24,031 nucleotides of DNA from Methylococcaceae bacterium UBA7658. Its GTDB lineage: Bacteria > Pseudomonadota > Gammaproteobacteria > Methylococcales > Methylomonadaceae. The stretch lies in NCBI GenBank assembly GCA_002483425.1, contig DLHW01000051.1:32986-57016 (forward strand), read 5' to 3'. Below are positions 1-8,461 of this stretch, piece after piece; positions within the stretch are counted from its first letter, which is position 1, and each line of letters starts with the position of its first letter. The notes under the pieces are model-generated. The model did not search any database and was not told the DNA's origin. It saw nothing but the letters and a program-made list of their open reading frames with translations. The position numbers and the translations under genes are program-made.

Positions 1-406
1 TATCAAGCGACAAGCCGCAAGACTGTAATTGGGGTTGCAAATGGCCATGACTTCGCCTTAATACTGCCGAAATGCGGCCAAGTAATTCCTCAACATGGAA
101 GGGCTTACCGATATAATCATCGGCACCCGCCTTAAAACCGTCGACCTTTTCATACCAAGCATCTCGCGCCGTTAAAACGATCACCGGAATCGAGTTATTG
201 GCGGCTCGCCAACGACGCAATACTTCCAATCCCGACATTTTAGGCAGGCCAAGATCAAGTAATGCAATATCGTAATTCTCGGTTGCCCCCATAAACTCAG
301 CGGTTTCGCCATCGCCAGCCGTATCGACCACAAAGCCTGCACGTTGCAGCTCGTTTTGCAGGGATTCCCTGGAAGCCCGATCATCTTCAATCAATAATAT
401 TCGCAT
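1..406 (-). CDS. OmpR/PhoP-type response regulator, N-terminal receiver part (cut by window edge)
   Basis: The reading frame is open from ATG at 406 to the left edge, about 135 codons, so the C-terminal half lies outside the window. It starts MRILLIEDD and carries the full receiver pattern: acidic pair D8/D9, phospho-acceptor D51 in ALLDLGLPK, T79 in VLTAR, and K101 in GKPF. The segment GFKAGADDYIGKPFHVEELL is typical of the OmpR/PhoB/PhoP family, so a winged-helix DNA-binding domain is expected next. In this family the receiver is phosphorylated by a sensor histidine kinase, which dimerises the protein on promoters. A partner kinase gene would be expected further left on the same strand, but cannot be seen. 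No clear Shine-Dalgarno precedes the ATG. Family assignment is firm; the regulon and a specific name such as PhoP are not determinable. Confidence 0.93.
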   Translation of the reverse strand, partial: MRILLIEDDRASRESLQNELQRAGFVVDTAGDGETAEFMGATENYDIALLDLGLPKMSGLEVLRRWRAANNSIPVIVLTARDAWYEKVDGFKAGADDYIGKPFHVEELLGRISAVLRRSHGHLQPQLQSCGLSLD

Positions 407-969
407 GATTTAATCGATGTATTGAAAGGGATTAAAGAAAATTTTTGTAATGGGCGAACCATAAAACTCCGGAAGAATAAAAATCGAGTTCACTGTATAT
501 AAATTTTAATGTTTAGAATCGTTTGACGGTGCAAACGTTCACTATCGTGTTTTTCAAACGTCGAATTTGTGCAGATTTAGCTCATCCATATCGCTTCGGT
601 CGTTTGAAGGCTGTACCGTTCGTGCTGAGCGAAGCGAAGGACATAGCACCTTTCGACGGCCTAAATACTCGAAGTGCATAAAGACGAACGGGGGTTAAGA
701 CTACACAAGGCAGAATCTATAGATTTGGCAATATCAAAGCAAAACTCAGTTCTTTGCCATATTTTTGTAACATTCATCGAATACACTTGCACCTAAGTAA
801 AACCACTATCGATTGTGAGCAACAGTCGAAAAATATTAGCCTTTACCATCGGCTTTGCCGTAATCAAAACAACCGGACTTTTATTCATAGGCATGAGCGG
901 CATTTGCCAGAATACCGAACGTTTAAATACGCCTTATTCTCTCTTTTCACGCATTTTTTTAAGCACTCC
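407..969. other. Gene-free intergenic region between divergent genes
   Basis: About 560 bases between the divergent response regulator and acyltransferase genes. A reading frame from TTG at 754 continues into the acyltransferase, but the translated 72 residues look unlike the family and have no ribosome-binding site, so I treat it as upstream DNA. The stretch holds a REP-like repeat (616-659) and a perfect 12-bp palindrome AATCTATAGATT at 714-725 that could be an operator. No convincing sigma-70 promoter pair was found. Confidence 0.6.
616..659. repeat. REP-like imperfect inverted repeat
   Basis: The stretch contains TTCGTGCTGAGC followed by GAAGCGAAGG, a sequence type I recognise from short intergenic repeats found in many proteobacterial genomes. 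Its ends CCGT (616-619) and ACGG (656-659) are complementary, as are GTGCT (622-626) and AGCAC (645-649), giving an imperfect hairpin. Only one copy lies in this window, so its repetitive nature is recalled rather than shown. Confidence 0.5.
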
Positions 970-2703
970 ATGATTGATGCCGAACGACTTTTGAAGGAAA
1001 CCTACCCCTCTTTTAATCCGGGTAAAAACAAACCGTTTATTGTTAAAACCTTAAAAAAATTGATTCACGAGGACGACTTTAACCAAGTCATCGAAAAAAA
1101 TCGGCATCTGCGCGGTTATGCTTTTTTGGATAAGTTACTGCATTATTTTAAATTCAGCTACCAAGTCAACCACCGCTGCATTAACAATATCCCATCCGAA
1201 GGCCGCTTAGTGATTATCGCTAATCATCCGATCGGCACCTTGGACGGACTTGCCTTGATCAAGCTGATCCGGACCGTTCGTCCGGACGTGCGTATCGTCG
1301 CCAACCGGGTTTTGAATCACATGGAGCCGTTAGCATCGTTATTCTTTCCGGTTGACGTATTGAGCGAAAAAAACAATTTACGAAGCTTCTACCGGAACTT
1401 AATTAACGCGTTAGAAAACGACGAAGCGATTATCCTATTTCCCGCCGGTGAAGTGTCCCGGATTACACCCAAAGGCGTCCGCGACGGGCAATGGCAAAAC
1501 GGTTTTTTAAAATTGGCGAAAAAAACCCGGAGTCCTATTTTACCCATTCATATCAAAGCCAAAAATTCGGCCTGGTTTTACAGTCTGTCGACCTTGTATA
1601 AGCCTTTGGGCACGATGCTGCTGGTGCAAGAAATGTTTAACAAAAAAAACCAGGAAATCAAATTCAAAGTGGGTGCGCCGATACCTTATAGCGCGTTTGC
1701 GGACTTAAAGGAATCCGACGCCGAACTCTGCCAACGCTTCAGAAAGCACGTTATTAATCTAGGTAAAAAAAATAAACCGCCATTGTTTCCGACCGTCGAA
1801 ACCGTTATTCATCCGGCCGACGCAAAAGCCATCAAGAAAAACCTTTATAAAGCCACCTTATTGGGTGAAACCCGGGATAATAAAAAAATCTTCTTATATG
1901 ATTTCAGCTACGATTGCCCGGTTATGCAGGAAATCGCCCGGCTCAGGGAGTTAACGTTCAGAAGCGTGGAAGAAGGCACCGGGCTGTCGCTGGATCTGGA
2001 CCGGTTCGACACTTATTACCGGCACATCGTGTTGTGGGACGACAACGATCTTGAAATCGTCGGTGCTTACCGTATCGGCGAAGGCTCGGAGATCATGCGA
2101 AACCAAGGCGTCGACGGATTTTATACGCAAACTCTGTTCGATCTGGACACACATTTTTCCGGTTACTTACCTTACAGTATCGAATTAGGCCGCAGTTTTG
2201 TGCAGCCACGTTATTGGGGACAGCACAGCCTGGAATACCTATGGTACGGAATCGGAGCCTATTTGAACACTCGTCCGGATATTAAATACCTCTTCGGCCC
2301 CGTAAGTTTGAGTAATAGCTACCCGCAACTCGCCAAGGAATTAATTGTCGCATTTTACGACCAGCAATTCGGTCATGCGCTGCCGCAAGCCCAGGCACGG
2401 TCCCCGTTCCAGGTTTCGCTGGCGAGCAAACGCTTCGCCTTGCAAGAATTCAGCGCCGATTATTCATCCAGTTTTAAAATTCTAAACAGCGAGCTTAAGA
2501 AATTAGGCGTCAAAGTTCCGACCTTATACAAACAATACGTCGAACTCTGTGTCGATAAGGGCTGCCATTTCATCGGTTTTAATGTCGACCCGCAATTCAA
2601 CGATTGCATCGATAGCTTAATCATGGTGGAGATCGACAAAATCGCTCCTAAAAAAAAGCAACGCTATGTCAATACTGGACTTAAAGACCCGATACGGCAT
2701 TAA
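970..2703 (+). CDS. olsF: Bifunctional acyltransferase, OlsF-like (PlsC-type domain plus OlsB/GNAT-type domain)
   Basis: 577 residues from ATG 970. The N-terminal domain is a lysophospholipid-acyltransferase (PlsC/OlsA) fold: the active-site histidine motif is HPIGTLD at residues 86-92 (HX5D, the spacing seen in this hemolysin-like subfamily), and FPAGEVSR near 157-164 matches the substrate-binding block. From about residue 305 a second domain resembles OlsB-type N-acyltransferases (EIARLRELTFRSVEEGTG, then VGAYRIGEG). OlsF proteins with this domain order make ornithine lipid: the OlsB-like half N-acylates ornithine and the OlsA-like half adds the second chain. That role is inferred from architecture; a lyso-lipid acyltransferase with another amine substrate is possible. 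An upstream extension to TTG 754 is open but was rejected because it lacks family character. No good Shine-Dalgarno is visible at 970. It stands alone, with a decayed helicase fragment converging on its 3' end. Confidence 0.72.
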   Translation: MIDAERLLKETYPSFNPGKNKPFIVKTLKKLIHEDDFNQVIEKNRHLRGYAFLDKLLHYFKFSYQVNHRCINNIPSEGRLVIIANHPIGTLDGLALIKLIRTVRPDVRIVANRVLNHMEPLASLFFPVDVLSEKNNLRSFYRNLINALENDEAIILFPAGEVSRITPKGVRDGQWQNGFLKLAKKTRSPILPIHIKAKNSAWFYSLSTLYKPLGTMLLVQEMFNKKNQEIKFKVGAPIPYSAFADLKESDAELCQRFRKHVINLGKKNKPPLFPTVETVIHPADAKAIKKNLYKATLLGETRDNKKIFLYDFSYDCPVMQEIARLRELTFRSVEEGTGLSLDLDRFDTYYRHIVLWDDNDLEIVGAYRIGEGSEIMRNQGVDGFYTQTLFDLDTHFSGYLPYSIELGRSFVQPRYWGQHSLEYLWYGIGAYLNTRPDIKYLFGPVSLSNSYPQLAKELIVAFYDQQFGHALPQAQARSPFQVSLASKRFALQEFSADYSSSFKILNSELKKLGVKVPTLYKQYVELCVDKGCHFIGFNVDPQFNDCIDSLIMVEIDKIAPKKKQRYVNTGLKDPIRH

Positions 2704-2704
2704 T

Positions 2705-3080
2705 GCCGCCGACTAACCCGAATCGCCATTGCTTAACCAGTATTGTTCATCGGCCCGGCGATGCAACGACGGCAGTACTCCTGTAGTCAGCAAGATAAAT
2801 TCAGGCCGCATCATGTCACGGTAAAAATTTACCGTTTCGGTTGCCTTGGTAAAGCTGTGGTGGGCTTCATCGACCACCACGCCAATCCGAAATCCGGCTT
2901 CCCGCAGTTCAGGGATGAATTCATCCAGCAATAACGATAAATCGTCATTCTTGCGTAGGATCGCGATTCCGCATTACGGGCGGCTACGGATGCCCAGGTG
3001 GTGACAAATACATCGCCGCCGCTACTGGCGAAATAAGTCTTACGCTCACAGCTTAAATCACGGATTTTTAAGTTTAAACC
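2705..3080 (-). pseudogene. Remnant of a DEAD/DEAH-type helicase (type III restriction Res-like)
   Basis: Two frames on the minus strand together give a continuous helicase-like sequence. The first frame (about 3080 to 2965) reads KTYFASSGGDVFVTTWASVA. The other (about 2945 down to 2705) reads FRIGVVVDEAHHSF and then NFYRDMMRPEFILLTT. DEAH is the Walker B/motif II of superfamily 2 helicases, and LLTT is where motif III (usually TAT/SAT) should start but the sequence then loses family character. A frameshift, stop codons upstream of 3080 and the absence of motif I and the second RecA domain show it is a dead fragment. The style fits helicases of restriction or DNA-defence systems. It lies directly downstream of tRNA-Ser, a common integration spot. 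Confidence 0.75.
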
Positions 3081-3202
3081 TTAGATCTCACGCAGAATTA
3101 GCCTAATACCAAATTAGACAGGTTGAAATCCAGCACACCGCGAAGCGAACTAGGCTACCTCTGACAGTAATTCCAGCTCTTGAATTTTGTTGCATAAATA
3201 GG

Positions 3203-3290
3203 TGGCGGAGAGAGAGGGGTTCGAACCCTCGATACGTTGCCGTATACACACTTTCCAGGCGTGCGCCTTCGACCGCTCGGCCATCTCTCC
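3203..3290 (-). tRNA. tRNA-Ser (anticodon GGA)
   Basis: Read on the minus strand from 3290, the acceptor strand GGAGAGA pairs exactly with TCTCTCC, followed by discriminator G and an encoded CCA (3205-3203). The anticodon arm is CACGC-CTGGAAA-GTGTG with anticodon GGA, reading UCC/UCU serine codons. A long variable arm (TATACG/CGTATC region) and T-loop GGTTCGAACCC complete a class II tRNA of 88 nt. All arms can be folded by eye. Confidence 0.97.
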
Positions 3291-3339
3291 AATTGAAGTT
3301 TGAATTGCCTAATTGTTTGCATGTTTAGGCAGGGCGGCA

Positions 3340-3368
3340 AGGATAAGCTAGAATGCCGTTTCTTGCAA
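3340..3368 (-). promoter_or_regulatory. Sigma-70 promoter of tRNA-Ser
   Basis: On the minus strand, -35 TTGCAA (3368-3363) and -10 TATCCT (3345-3340) are separated by exactly 17 bases. Transcription would start near 3333 and leave a leader of about 40 nt before the mature 5' end. The bases just after the -10 (TGCCGCCCTGCC) are GC-rich, like discriminators of stringently controlled stable-RNA promoters. That regulation is an inference. Confidence 0.6.
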
Positions 3369-3539
3369 TGAATTTATAATACGATTCATAAAAACGATGG
3401 CAAACAAACCGGAATCGGATAACGATTGACAACGATACGATTAAATTAACCACTAAATTACGTCAATTAATCCGTGCGGAATTGAATACCCGTCAATAGC
3501 TCATTGCTTATTATTTAACCTAAAGTCCGGTAATAGATT

Positions 3540-5015
3540 ATGGCAAATAAACCTCAGTGCTTTGTCATTCAAGGATTCGGCCAAAAAACCGACTACACCA
3601 ACGGCCGTTCGCTTAACCTTGACGCTTCGTATTTAGTCATCAAAATGGCGGTGGAAGCCGCCGGCTTGGAATGCGTCCGCGCCGATGAAATCGTCCACTC
3701 CGGCGCCATCGACGGCCCCATGTACGAACGATTGCTGAATGCCGACTTGGTTATTGCCGATTTGTCCACCTACAATGTCAACGCCGCCTTTGAATTGGGC
3801 GTACGCTATGCTTTAAAACCGTATACTACGATTGTTTTAGCGGAAGAACAGTTTAAAAACCCATTCGATGTCAACCATGTAGCAATAACGACCTATAAAC
3901 ATCTGGGCGAGGAAATCGGTTTTGGAGAAGCCAACCGGCTAATGACCTTATTACGCGATAAGATTAAAATCATTATGGCGAATAAAACAACCGATAGTCC
4001 GGTTTATACCTACATCCCGCACTTAAAGCCGCCGCAATTCGGCAGCGTTTTACCGCAAGGTATCGAGCAACTCATCGATGAAACTTTAAGAATCCAAGGA
4101 AGCGAGGATAACGGTAACAAGACTGTCTTGTCCGCTTTTGAAATACCGGCAGCAGAGCCGAGGAATAGACCTGATGCGCCACCCAGCGCGGCCGCTCCTG
4201 CCGCTAATTTTCAGGAAACCGTCTCGGGGCTCGAAATTATGCACATCATGGGCGAAGTCAATCCGAATGCCAAATCATTACTCGACCAGGCGTTAGTAAA
4301 AATCAACCGGGACGATTTCGATACTGCTTGTATTTTGCTGAATGAGGTCAACCGGCTTCGCCCGAACGACACGTTCGTCTTGCAGCAATTGGCGCTCGCC
4401 ACTTACAAAAATAAAGATATTCCGGTAATGATCAGGCTAAATCAAGCGAAAGCGATTCTGCAAACACTCTCGCCGGAAGCCACTAACAACCCGGAAACCT
4501 TAGGACTCTGGGGTTCGCTCCACAAACGCTTTTGGGAAGAAACCCAGATTCTTAAGGATCTGGATGAAGCCATCAACGCCCACGAACGCGGTTTTTACAT
4601 GAAGCAAGATAACTATAACGGTATTAACCTTGCTTATCTGCTCAATGTCAGAGCGCTGGAAAAGATGAAATCGGGCGAGAAGGAAGAAGCCAGCGCCGAT
4701 TTCATCATCGCCAAGCGTGTGCGCCAAGACGTTATTAAACATGCCGAACGAGTACTGGAAACGATGACAGAGGAAGAAAAAATCATCCCAGAAATCGAAA
4801 AAGGCGGCGAGTTTCTCAAAAGAAAGTTCTGGGTGTTAGCAACGTTGTGCGAAGCCGCCATCGGCGCGGGCGACGAAACCGCTTATTCGCAATGGGATCT
4901 AGCCGCTCTTAGCATGCCCGTTGCTTCCTGGATGCAACACAGCCGGTATGAACAAGGGACGAAATTACGTCAAATGCTGGCGGAATACAAATCGCTTGCT
5001 GTTCAGTCCATATGA
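3540..5015 (+). CDS. DRHyd/TIR-like domain fused to TPR-S (MAP3K TRAFs-binding-like) region
   Basis: 491 residues. Residues 1-140 form an alpha/beta domain beginning CFVIQGFGQKTDY, with ADLVIADLSTYN and AAFELGVRYAL; D74, N79, N81 and E85 sit as in the nucleoside 2-deoxyribosyltransferase/TIR-like superfamily, whose members bind or cleave nucleotides. A Pro/Ala-rich linker (about 195-225) leads to a helical TPR-type region (about 240-480) containing YNGIN at 359-363. A GIN motif there is a hallmark I associate with the TPR-S / MAP3K TRAFs-binding family, found in animal ASK kinases and in bacterial conflict-system proteins. No signal peptide or membrane segment is visible, so it should be cytoplasmic. 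The ATG at 3540 lacks a strong Shine-Dalgarno. It stands alone between tRNA-Ser with a helicase relic and the convergent ald. Enzyme activity and a defence role are inferences; domain recognition is moderate. Confidence 0.7.
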   Translation: MANKPQCFVIQGFGQKTDYTNGRSLNLDASYLVIKMAVEAAGLECVRADEIVHSGAIDGPMYERLLNADLVIADLSTYNVNAAFELGVRYALKPYTTIVLAEEQFKNPFDVNHVAITTYKHLGEEIGFGEANRLMTLLRDKIKIIMANKTTDSPVYTYIPHLKPPQFGSVLPQGIEQLIDETLRIQGSEDNGNKTVLSAFEIPAAEPRNRPDAPPSAAAPAANFQETVSGLEIMHIMGEVNPNAKSLLDQALVKINRDDFDTACILLNEVNRLRPNDTFVLQQLALATYKNKDIPVMIRLNQAKAILQTLSPEATNNPETLGLWGSLHKRFWEETQILKDLDEAINAHERGFYMKQDNYNGINLAYLLNVRALEKMKSGEKEEASADFIIAKRVRQDVIKHAERVLETMTEEEKIIPEIEKGGEFLKRKFWVLATLCEAAIGAGDETAYSQWDLAALSMPVASWMQHSRYEQGTKLRQMLAEYKSLAVQSI

Positions 5016-5085
5016 ATTCTTTAAGGAGTCTGTAAACAAGTCGATTCCTGTCCGTCTCGTCTCGCTCTGCATACCCACAACCAGA

Positions 5086-6195
5086 TTAAGAAATAGCGTC
5101 CATAGGCGCTACAAACTTCAAATTAAAAGCCTCGGCAACGCGCGGATGCGTAACCTGCCCGCGGTGTATATTAAGACCCGTCTGTAACTCGCGGCTGGAC
5201 GATAAGGCGGCTACTCCTTGGCCCGCTAAGCGCAATACATAATCAGCGGTTTGGTTGGTCAGCGCAAAGGTGCTGGTGCGCGGAACCGCACCGGGCATGT
5301 TAGCGACACAATAATGCACGATACCGTCGACTACAAACGTGGGATCGCTGTGAGTAGTGGGTCTCGTTGTCTCCACACAGCCGCCTTGGTCGACCGCAAC
5401 ATCGACGATGACGGCGCTTTTGCGCATAGCCCGCAACATAGCGCGCGTAATCAGCCAGGGTGCTTTACCGCCTGGAATCAATACGGCGCCGATCACCAAA
5501 TCGGCTCCGTAAACCGCCTCTTCAATGTGATAAGCAGTGCTTTTCCGGGTTTGAATGCGGCCCTTATAAAGGTCGTCGAAATAGGCGAGCCGGTCATGAC
5601 TAATATCAAGCACAGTAACCCGCGCTCCCATGCCAGCGGCAATTCGGGCGGCATTCGCGCCGACCGTACCGCCGCCTAGAATCGCAACTTCCGCCGGTGC
5701 GACACCGGGGACTCCTCCCATCAATACACCGCGCCCGCCCGCATTTTTTTGCAATATCGCGGCGCCGACTTGGGCAGCCATACGTCCGGCTACTTCGCTC
5801 ATGGGCATCAATAACGGTAAATGTCCGGACGGCGTTTGTACGGTTTCATAAGCGACGGCCGTTATACCGCTGTGTAGTAAAGCCTTAGTTAGGGCTTCGT
5901 TCGAAGCTAGATGCAAATAAGTGAAAAGAATCTTATCCTGCTTTAGGTAAGGGTATTCTTGAGTCAGCGGCTCCTTGACTTTAACGATTAGTTGCGCCGC
6001 CCAAACGTCTTCCGCCCGAAGCGCGATTTGAGCGCCTGCCGAACGGTAATCGTCATCGGAAATAAAACTGCCGTCGCCCGCGCCTGTTTCCACGAGTATT
6101 TGATTACCGTTGGCAATGAGCATTTTAACCGCGCTCGGGGTTAACCCCACCCGGAATTCGTTATCTTTGATTTCTTTGGGTAATCCGATTAACAC
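5086..6195 (-). CDS. ald: Alanine dehydrogenase
   Basis: 369 residues, the usual length. It catalyses reversible NAD-dependent deamination of L-alanine to pyruvate and ammonia and links nitrogen assimilation to pyruvate. The start reads MLIGLPKEIKDNEFRVGLTP with substrate-binding R15; K74 in VKVKEP, H95 in FTYLHLA and D269 in VDVAVDQGG are the catalytic residues of the family. The nucleotide fold has ILGGGTVGANAA (about 172-182) with D197 at the end of the second strand, as expected for NAD. The start is GTG (6195-6193), supported by GGGAG seven or eight bases upstream. It converges on the TPR protein gene with only 70 bases between stops. No frameshift or missing residue is seen. Confidence 0.96.
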   Translation of the reverse strand: MLIGLPKEIKDNEFRVGLTPSAVKMLIANGNQILVETGAGDGSFISDDDYRSAGAQIALRAEDVWAAQLIVKVKEPLTQEYPYLKQDKILFTYLHLASNEALTKALLHSGITAVAYETVQTPSGHLPLLMPMSEVAGRMAAQVGAAILQKNAGGRGVLMGGVPGVAPAEVAILGGGTVGANAARIAAGMGARVTVLDISHDRLAYFDDLYKGRIQTRKSTAYHIEEAVYGADLVIGAVLIPGGKAPWLITRAMLRAMRKSAVIVDVAVDQGGCVETTRPTTHSDPTFVVDGIVHYCVANMPGAVPRTSTFALTNQTADYVLRLAGQGVAALSSSRELQTGLNIHRGQVTHPRVAEAFNLKFVAPMDAIS

Positions 6196-6293
6196 GCTAA
6201 AACTCCCGTTAACTTAAGAATTGCTAACATCGAGCCATTCAAAACAGCTATGCCGCCGGTTGAATAACAACGATGAGCTTGGGTCTAACGGAG

Positions 6294-6299
6294 ATTATA
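6294..6299 (-). promoter_or_regulatory. Candidate -10 box for ald
   Basis: A perfect TATAAT lies on the minus strand 99 bases upstream of the ald start codon. No good -35 is found at 16-18 bases (TTGTCC sits 21 bases away), so activity may depend on an activator, or the match may be chance in AT-rich DNA. Confidence 0.3.
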
Positions 6300-6453
6300 G
6301 ACGATTAGGCTGTATTACGGGGACAATAATGATTTATAAAGCATTGAACTTCAAGGAACAATTTACCCAATCACAAGTCGGGTACGGGCTGTCGCTTTTG
6401 AAGTTAAGGTAAATTTTTACGAAATCCGCCGGTATTTTTTAACGCGATAGGGC

Positions 6454-6479
6454 AAAAAAAGCGGGGGCCGAAGCCCCCT
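6454..6479 (-). terminator. Rho-independent terminator of ftsH (first copy)
   Basis: On the minus strand GGGGGC-TTCG-GCCCCC forms a 6-bp GC stem closed by a stable TTCG tetraloop, followed by GCTTTTTTTGCC. It begins 15 bases after the ftsH stop codon, the classic position. Confidence 0.93.
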
Positions 6480-6493
6480 TTAATGAGCGCACC

Positions 6494-8389
6494 TCAAACT
6501 TGTCCGGCAGGTTTTTTAAATTCAGGCGTTATAGTCGTATCCTGCTTTGGCGTATCTGGTTTATTCGATGAATCATTAGAATCGCTCGGCGGTCTCGGTT
6601 CTTTACCGGCCATTAAATCGTCTATTTGTAGTTTATCGATGGTTTCCCATTTCATTAAGGCGTCCGCCATCTTATGTAAGATAGAGATATTGTCTTTCAG
6701 CAATTGCTCGGCTTTTTGGTAATTTCTATCGATAACGGAACGTATTTCTAGGTCGATTTTATCTTGAACAGAATTAGACACTTTACTGCCTTGTGAAGAG
6801 TAACCCATGAACGGTTGTCCGCTTTCCTCGCCGTAGACCAAAGGCCCCATGATGTCGGAAAAACCCCAGCGGGTGACCATGTTGCGCGCCAACTCTGTTG
6901 CGCGTTCGATGTCGTTGGAAGCGCCCGTAGTTACCCGGTCGCCGCCGTAAATCATCAGTTCGGCGATACGGCCTCCGAATAAGCTGGCAATCTGGCTTTC
7001 CAATTTACGTTTGCTGGCGCTGTATTGATCTCGCTCCGGCAAGAACATCGTGATACCCAATGCTCTTCCCCGCGGCATGATGCTGACCTTATAAACCGGG
7101 TCGTGGTCGGGCGACAATTCGCCGACGATACAGTGTCCAGCTTCATGGTATGCGGTCAGACGTTTATCGTCTTCGCTCATGACCATCGTATGTTTTTCGG
7201 CACCCATCAATATCTTGTCTTTGGCTTTCTCAAGCTCGTTCATTCCCACTTTCTGTTTATTGGAACGCGCCGCTAGTAATGCCGCCTCATTGATAATGTT
7301 AGCCAAGTCCGCACCTGAAAAACCGGGTGTGCCTCTGGCAATGTTTTTAAGTTCGACATCGTCGCCCACGGGTACTTTCTTAATGTGGACGTTGAGTATT
7401 TGCTCCCGGCCCTTCACATCAGGCAATCCGACGGTGACTTGGCGGTCGAACCGGCCTGGTCTTAATAAAGCTTTATCTAGTACGTCGGCACGGTTGGTTG
7501 CAGCTATCACGATAACGCCTTCGTTACCGGTGAAACCGTCCATCTCGACCAGTAACTGATTGAGGGTTTGTTCACGCTCGTCGTTACCGCCGCTGAATCC
7601 GGGACCGCCGCGTTGACGTCCGACCGCGTCGATTTCGTCGATGAAGATGATACAAGGGGCATGTTCCTTAGCCTGGGCAAACATATCCCTAACCCTGGAT
7701 GCACCGACACCGACAAACATTTCAACGAAATCGGAACCGGAAATCGTAAAGAATTTAACGCCTGCTTCTCCGGCAATGGCTCTGGCTAACAAGGTTTTAC
7801 CGGTTCCGGGGGGGCCTACCATAAGTATACCCCTAGGAATGATACCGCCCAGTTTCTGGAATTTTTGCGGATCTTTAAGGAAATCGACTAATTCGACCAC
7901 CTCTTCCTTGGCCTCTTCGCAGCCGGCCACATCCGCGAACTTAACGGTCATTTTGTCTTCTTCAAGCATTTTAGCTTTGCTTTTACCGAATTGGTTTGCG
8001 CCCATACCGCCCTGCGTTCTTCTCATGTAGACGATCCACACGACAATCAGCAACAACATCGGAAACCAGGCAATGAAAATTTGCATCAACGTCGATTGTT
8101 GCGGCGGCGGCGTCGTCCTGATTTGGACATCGGCGCTTAATAGGTCGTCAATTAAATGCTGGTCGCCGGGGTTGTAAGTTTGCAGATTTTGCCCATCCGA
8201 AGTACGTACTTTGATCATCGAGCCGCTAATCTCGACACGATCGACTTGGCCGCCTTTCACTTTGGCGATGAACTCCGAATAGGCCAACGAATCCTGGAGC
8301 GGCGGCGTAGAATTTATCCGGTTATAGATTAAGAAAGCGCCAGTAAACACAACGCTCCACAGCAATGTGTTCAAGATATATTTTTTCAT
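6494..8389 (-). CDS. ftsH: ATP-dependent zinc metalloprotease FtsH (first copy)
   Basis: 631 residues from ATG 8389, chosen over ATG 8413 because GGGAG lies upstream and MKKYILNTLLW leads straight into the first membrane helix (about 3-23). A periplasmic domain follows, then a second membrane segment (about IFIAWFPMLLLIVVWIVYM). The AAA+ domain has Walker A GPPGTGKT (192-199), pore motif FVGVGA, Walker B IIFIDEIDA and the SRH with AATNR. The peptidase site is HEAGH (415-419) with the third zinc ligand D in NDIERAT. In this family a membrane-bound hexamer unfolds and degrades misassembled membrane proteins and short-lived regulators such as LpxC or RpoH. The C-terminal tail is Pro/Asp/Ser-rich. 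It lies downstream of a sigma factor on the same strand, 272 bases apart, with its own promoter candidate. A second FtsH lies at 12889-14838. Confidence 0.97.
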   Translation of the reverse strand: MKKYILNTLLWSVVFTGAFLIYNRINSTPPLQDSLAYSEFIAKVKGGQVDRVEISGSMIKVRTSDGQNLQTYNPGDQHLIDDLLSADVQIRTTPPPQQSTLMQIFIAWFPMLLLIVVWIVYMRRTQGGMGANQFGKSKAKMLEEDKMTVKFADVAGCEEAKEEVVELVDFLKDPQKFQKLGGIIPRGILMVGPPGTGKTLLARAIAGEAGVKFFTISGSDFVEMFVGVGASRVRDMFAQAKEHAPCIIFIDEIDAVGRQRGGPGFSGGNDEREQTLNQLLVEMDGFTGNEGVIVIAATNRADVLDKALLRPGRFDRQVTVGLPDVKGREQILNVHIKKVPVGDDVELKNIARGTPGFSGADLANIINEAALLAARSNKQKVGMNELEKAKDKILMGAEKHTMVMSEDDKRLTAYHEAGHCIVGELSPDHDPVYKVSIMPRGRALGITMFLPERDQYSASKRKLESQIASLFGGRIAELMIYGGDRVTTGASNDIERATELARNMVTRWGFSDIMGPLVYGEESGQPFMGYSSQGSKVSNSVQDKIDLEIRSVIDRNYQKAEQLLKDNISILHKMADALMKWETIDKLQIDDLMAGKEPRPPSDSNDSSNKPDTPKQDTTITPEFKKPAGQV

Positions 8390-8461
8390 GATTGCTTTAT
8401 CTCCCGGCTTCATTTAACCGAAGCCTCTAGTTTTGATTTGCGCATCTTTATTTCGTACTTC

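Noticed and set aside
181..390. 69-codon minus-strand ORF
   Set aside because: Out of frame within the response regulator, whose receiver motifs are unmistakable in the other frame.
754..969. In-frame N-terminal extension of the acyltransferase from a TTG start
   Set aside because: No ribosome-binding site, composition rich in His/Arg/Asn unlike the family, and the ATG at 970 begins a natural-looking MIDAERLLKETYP.
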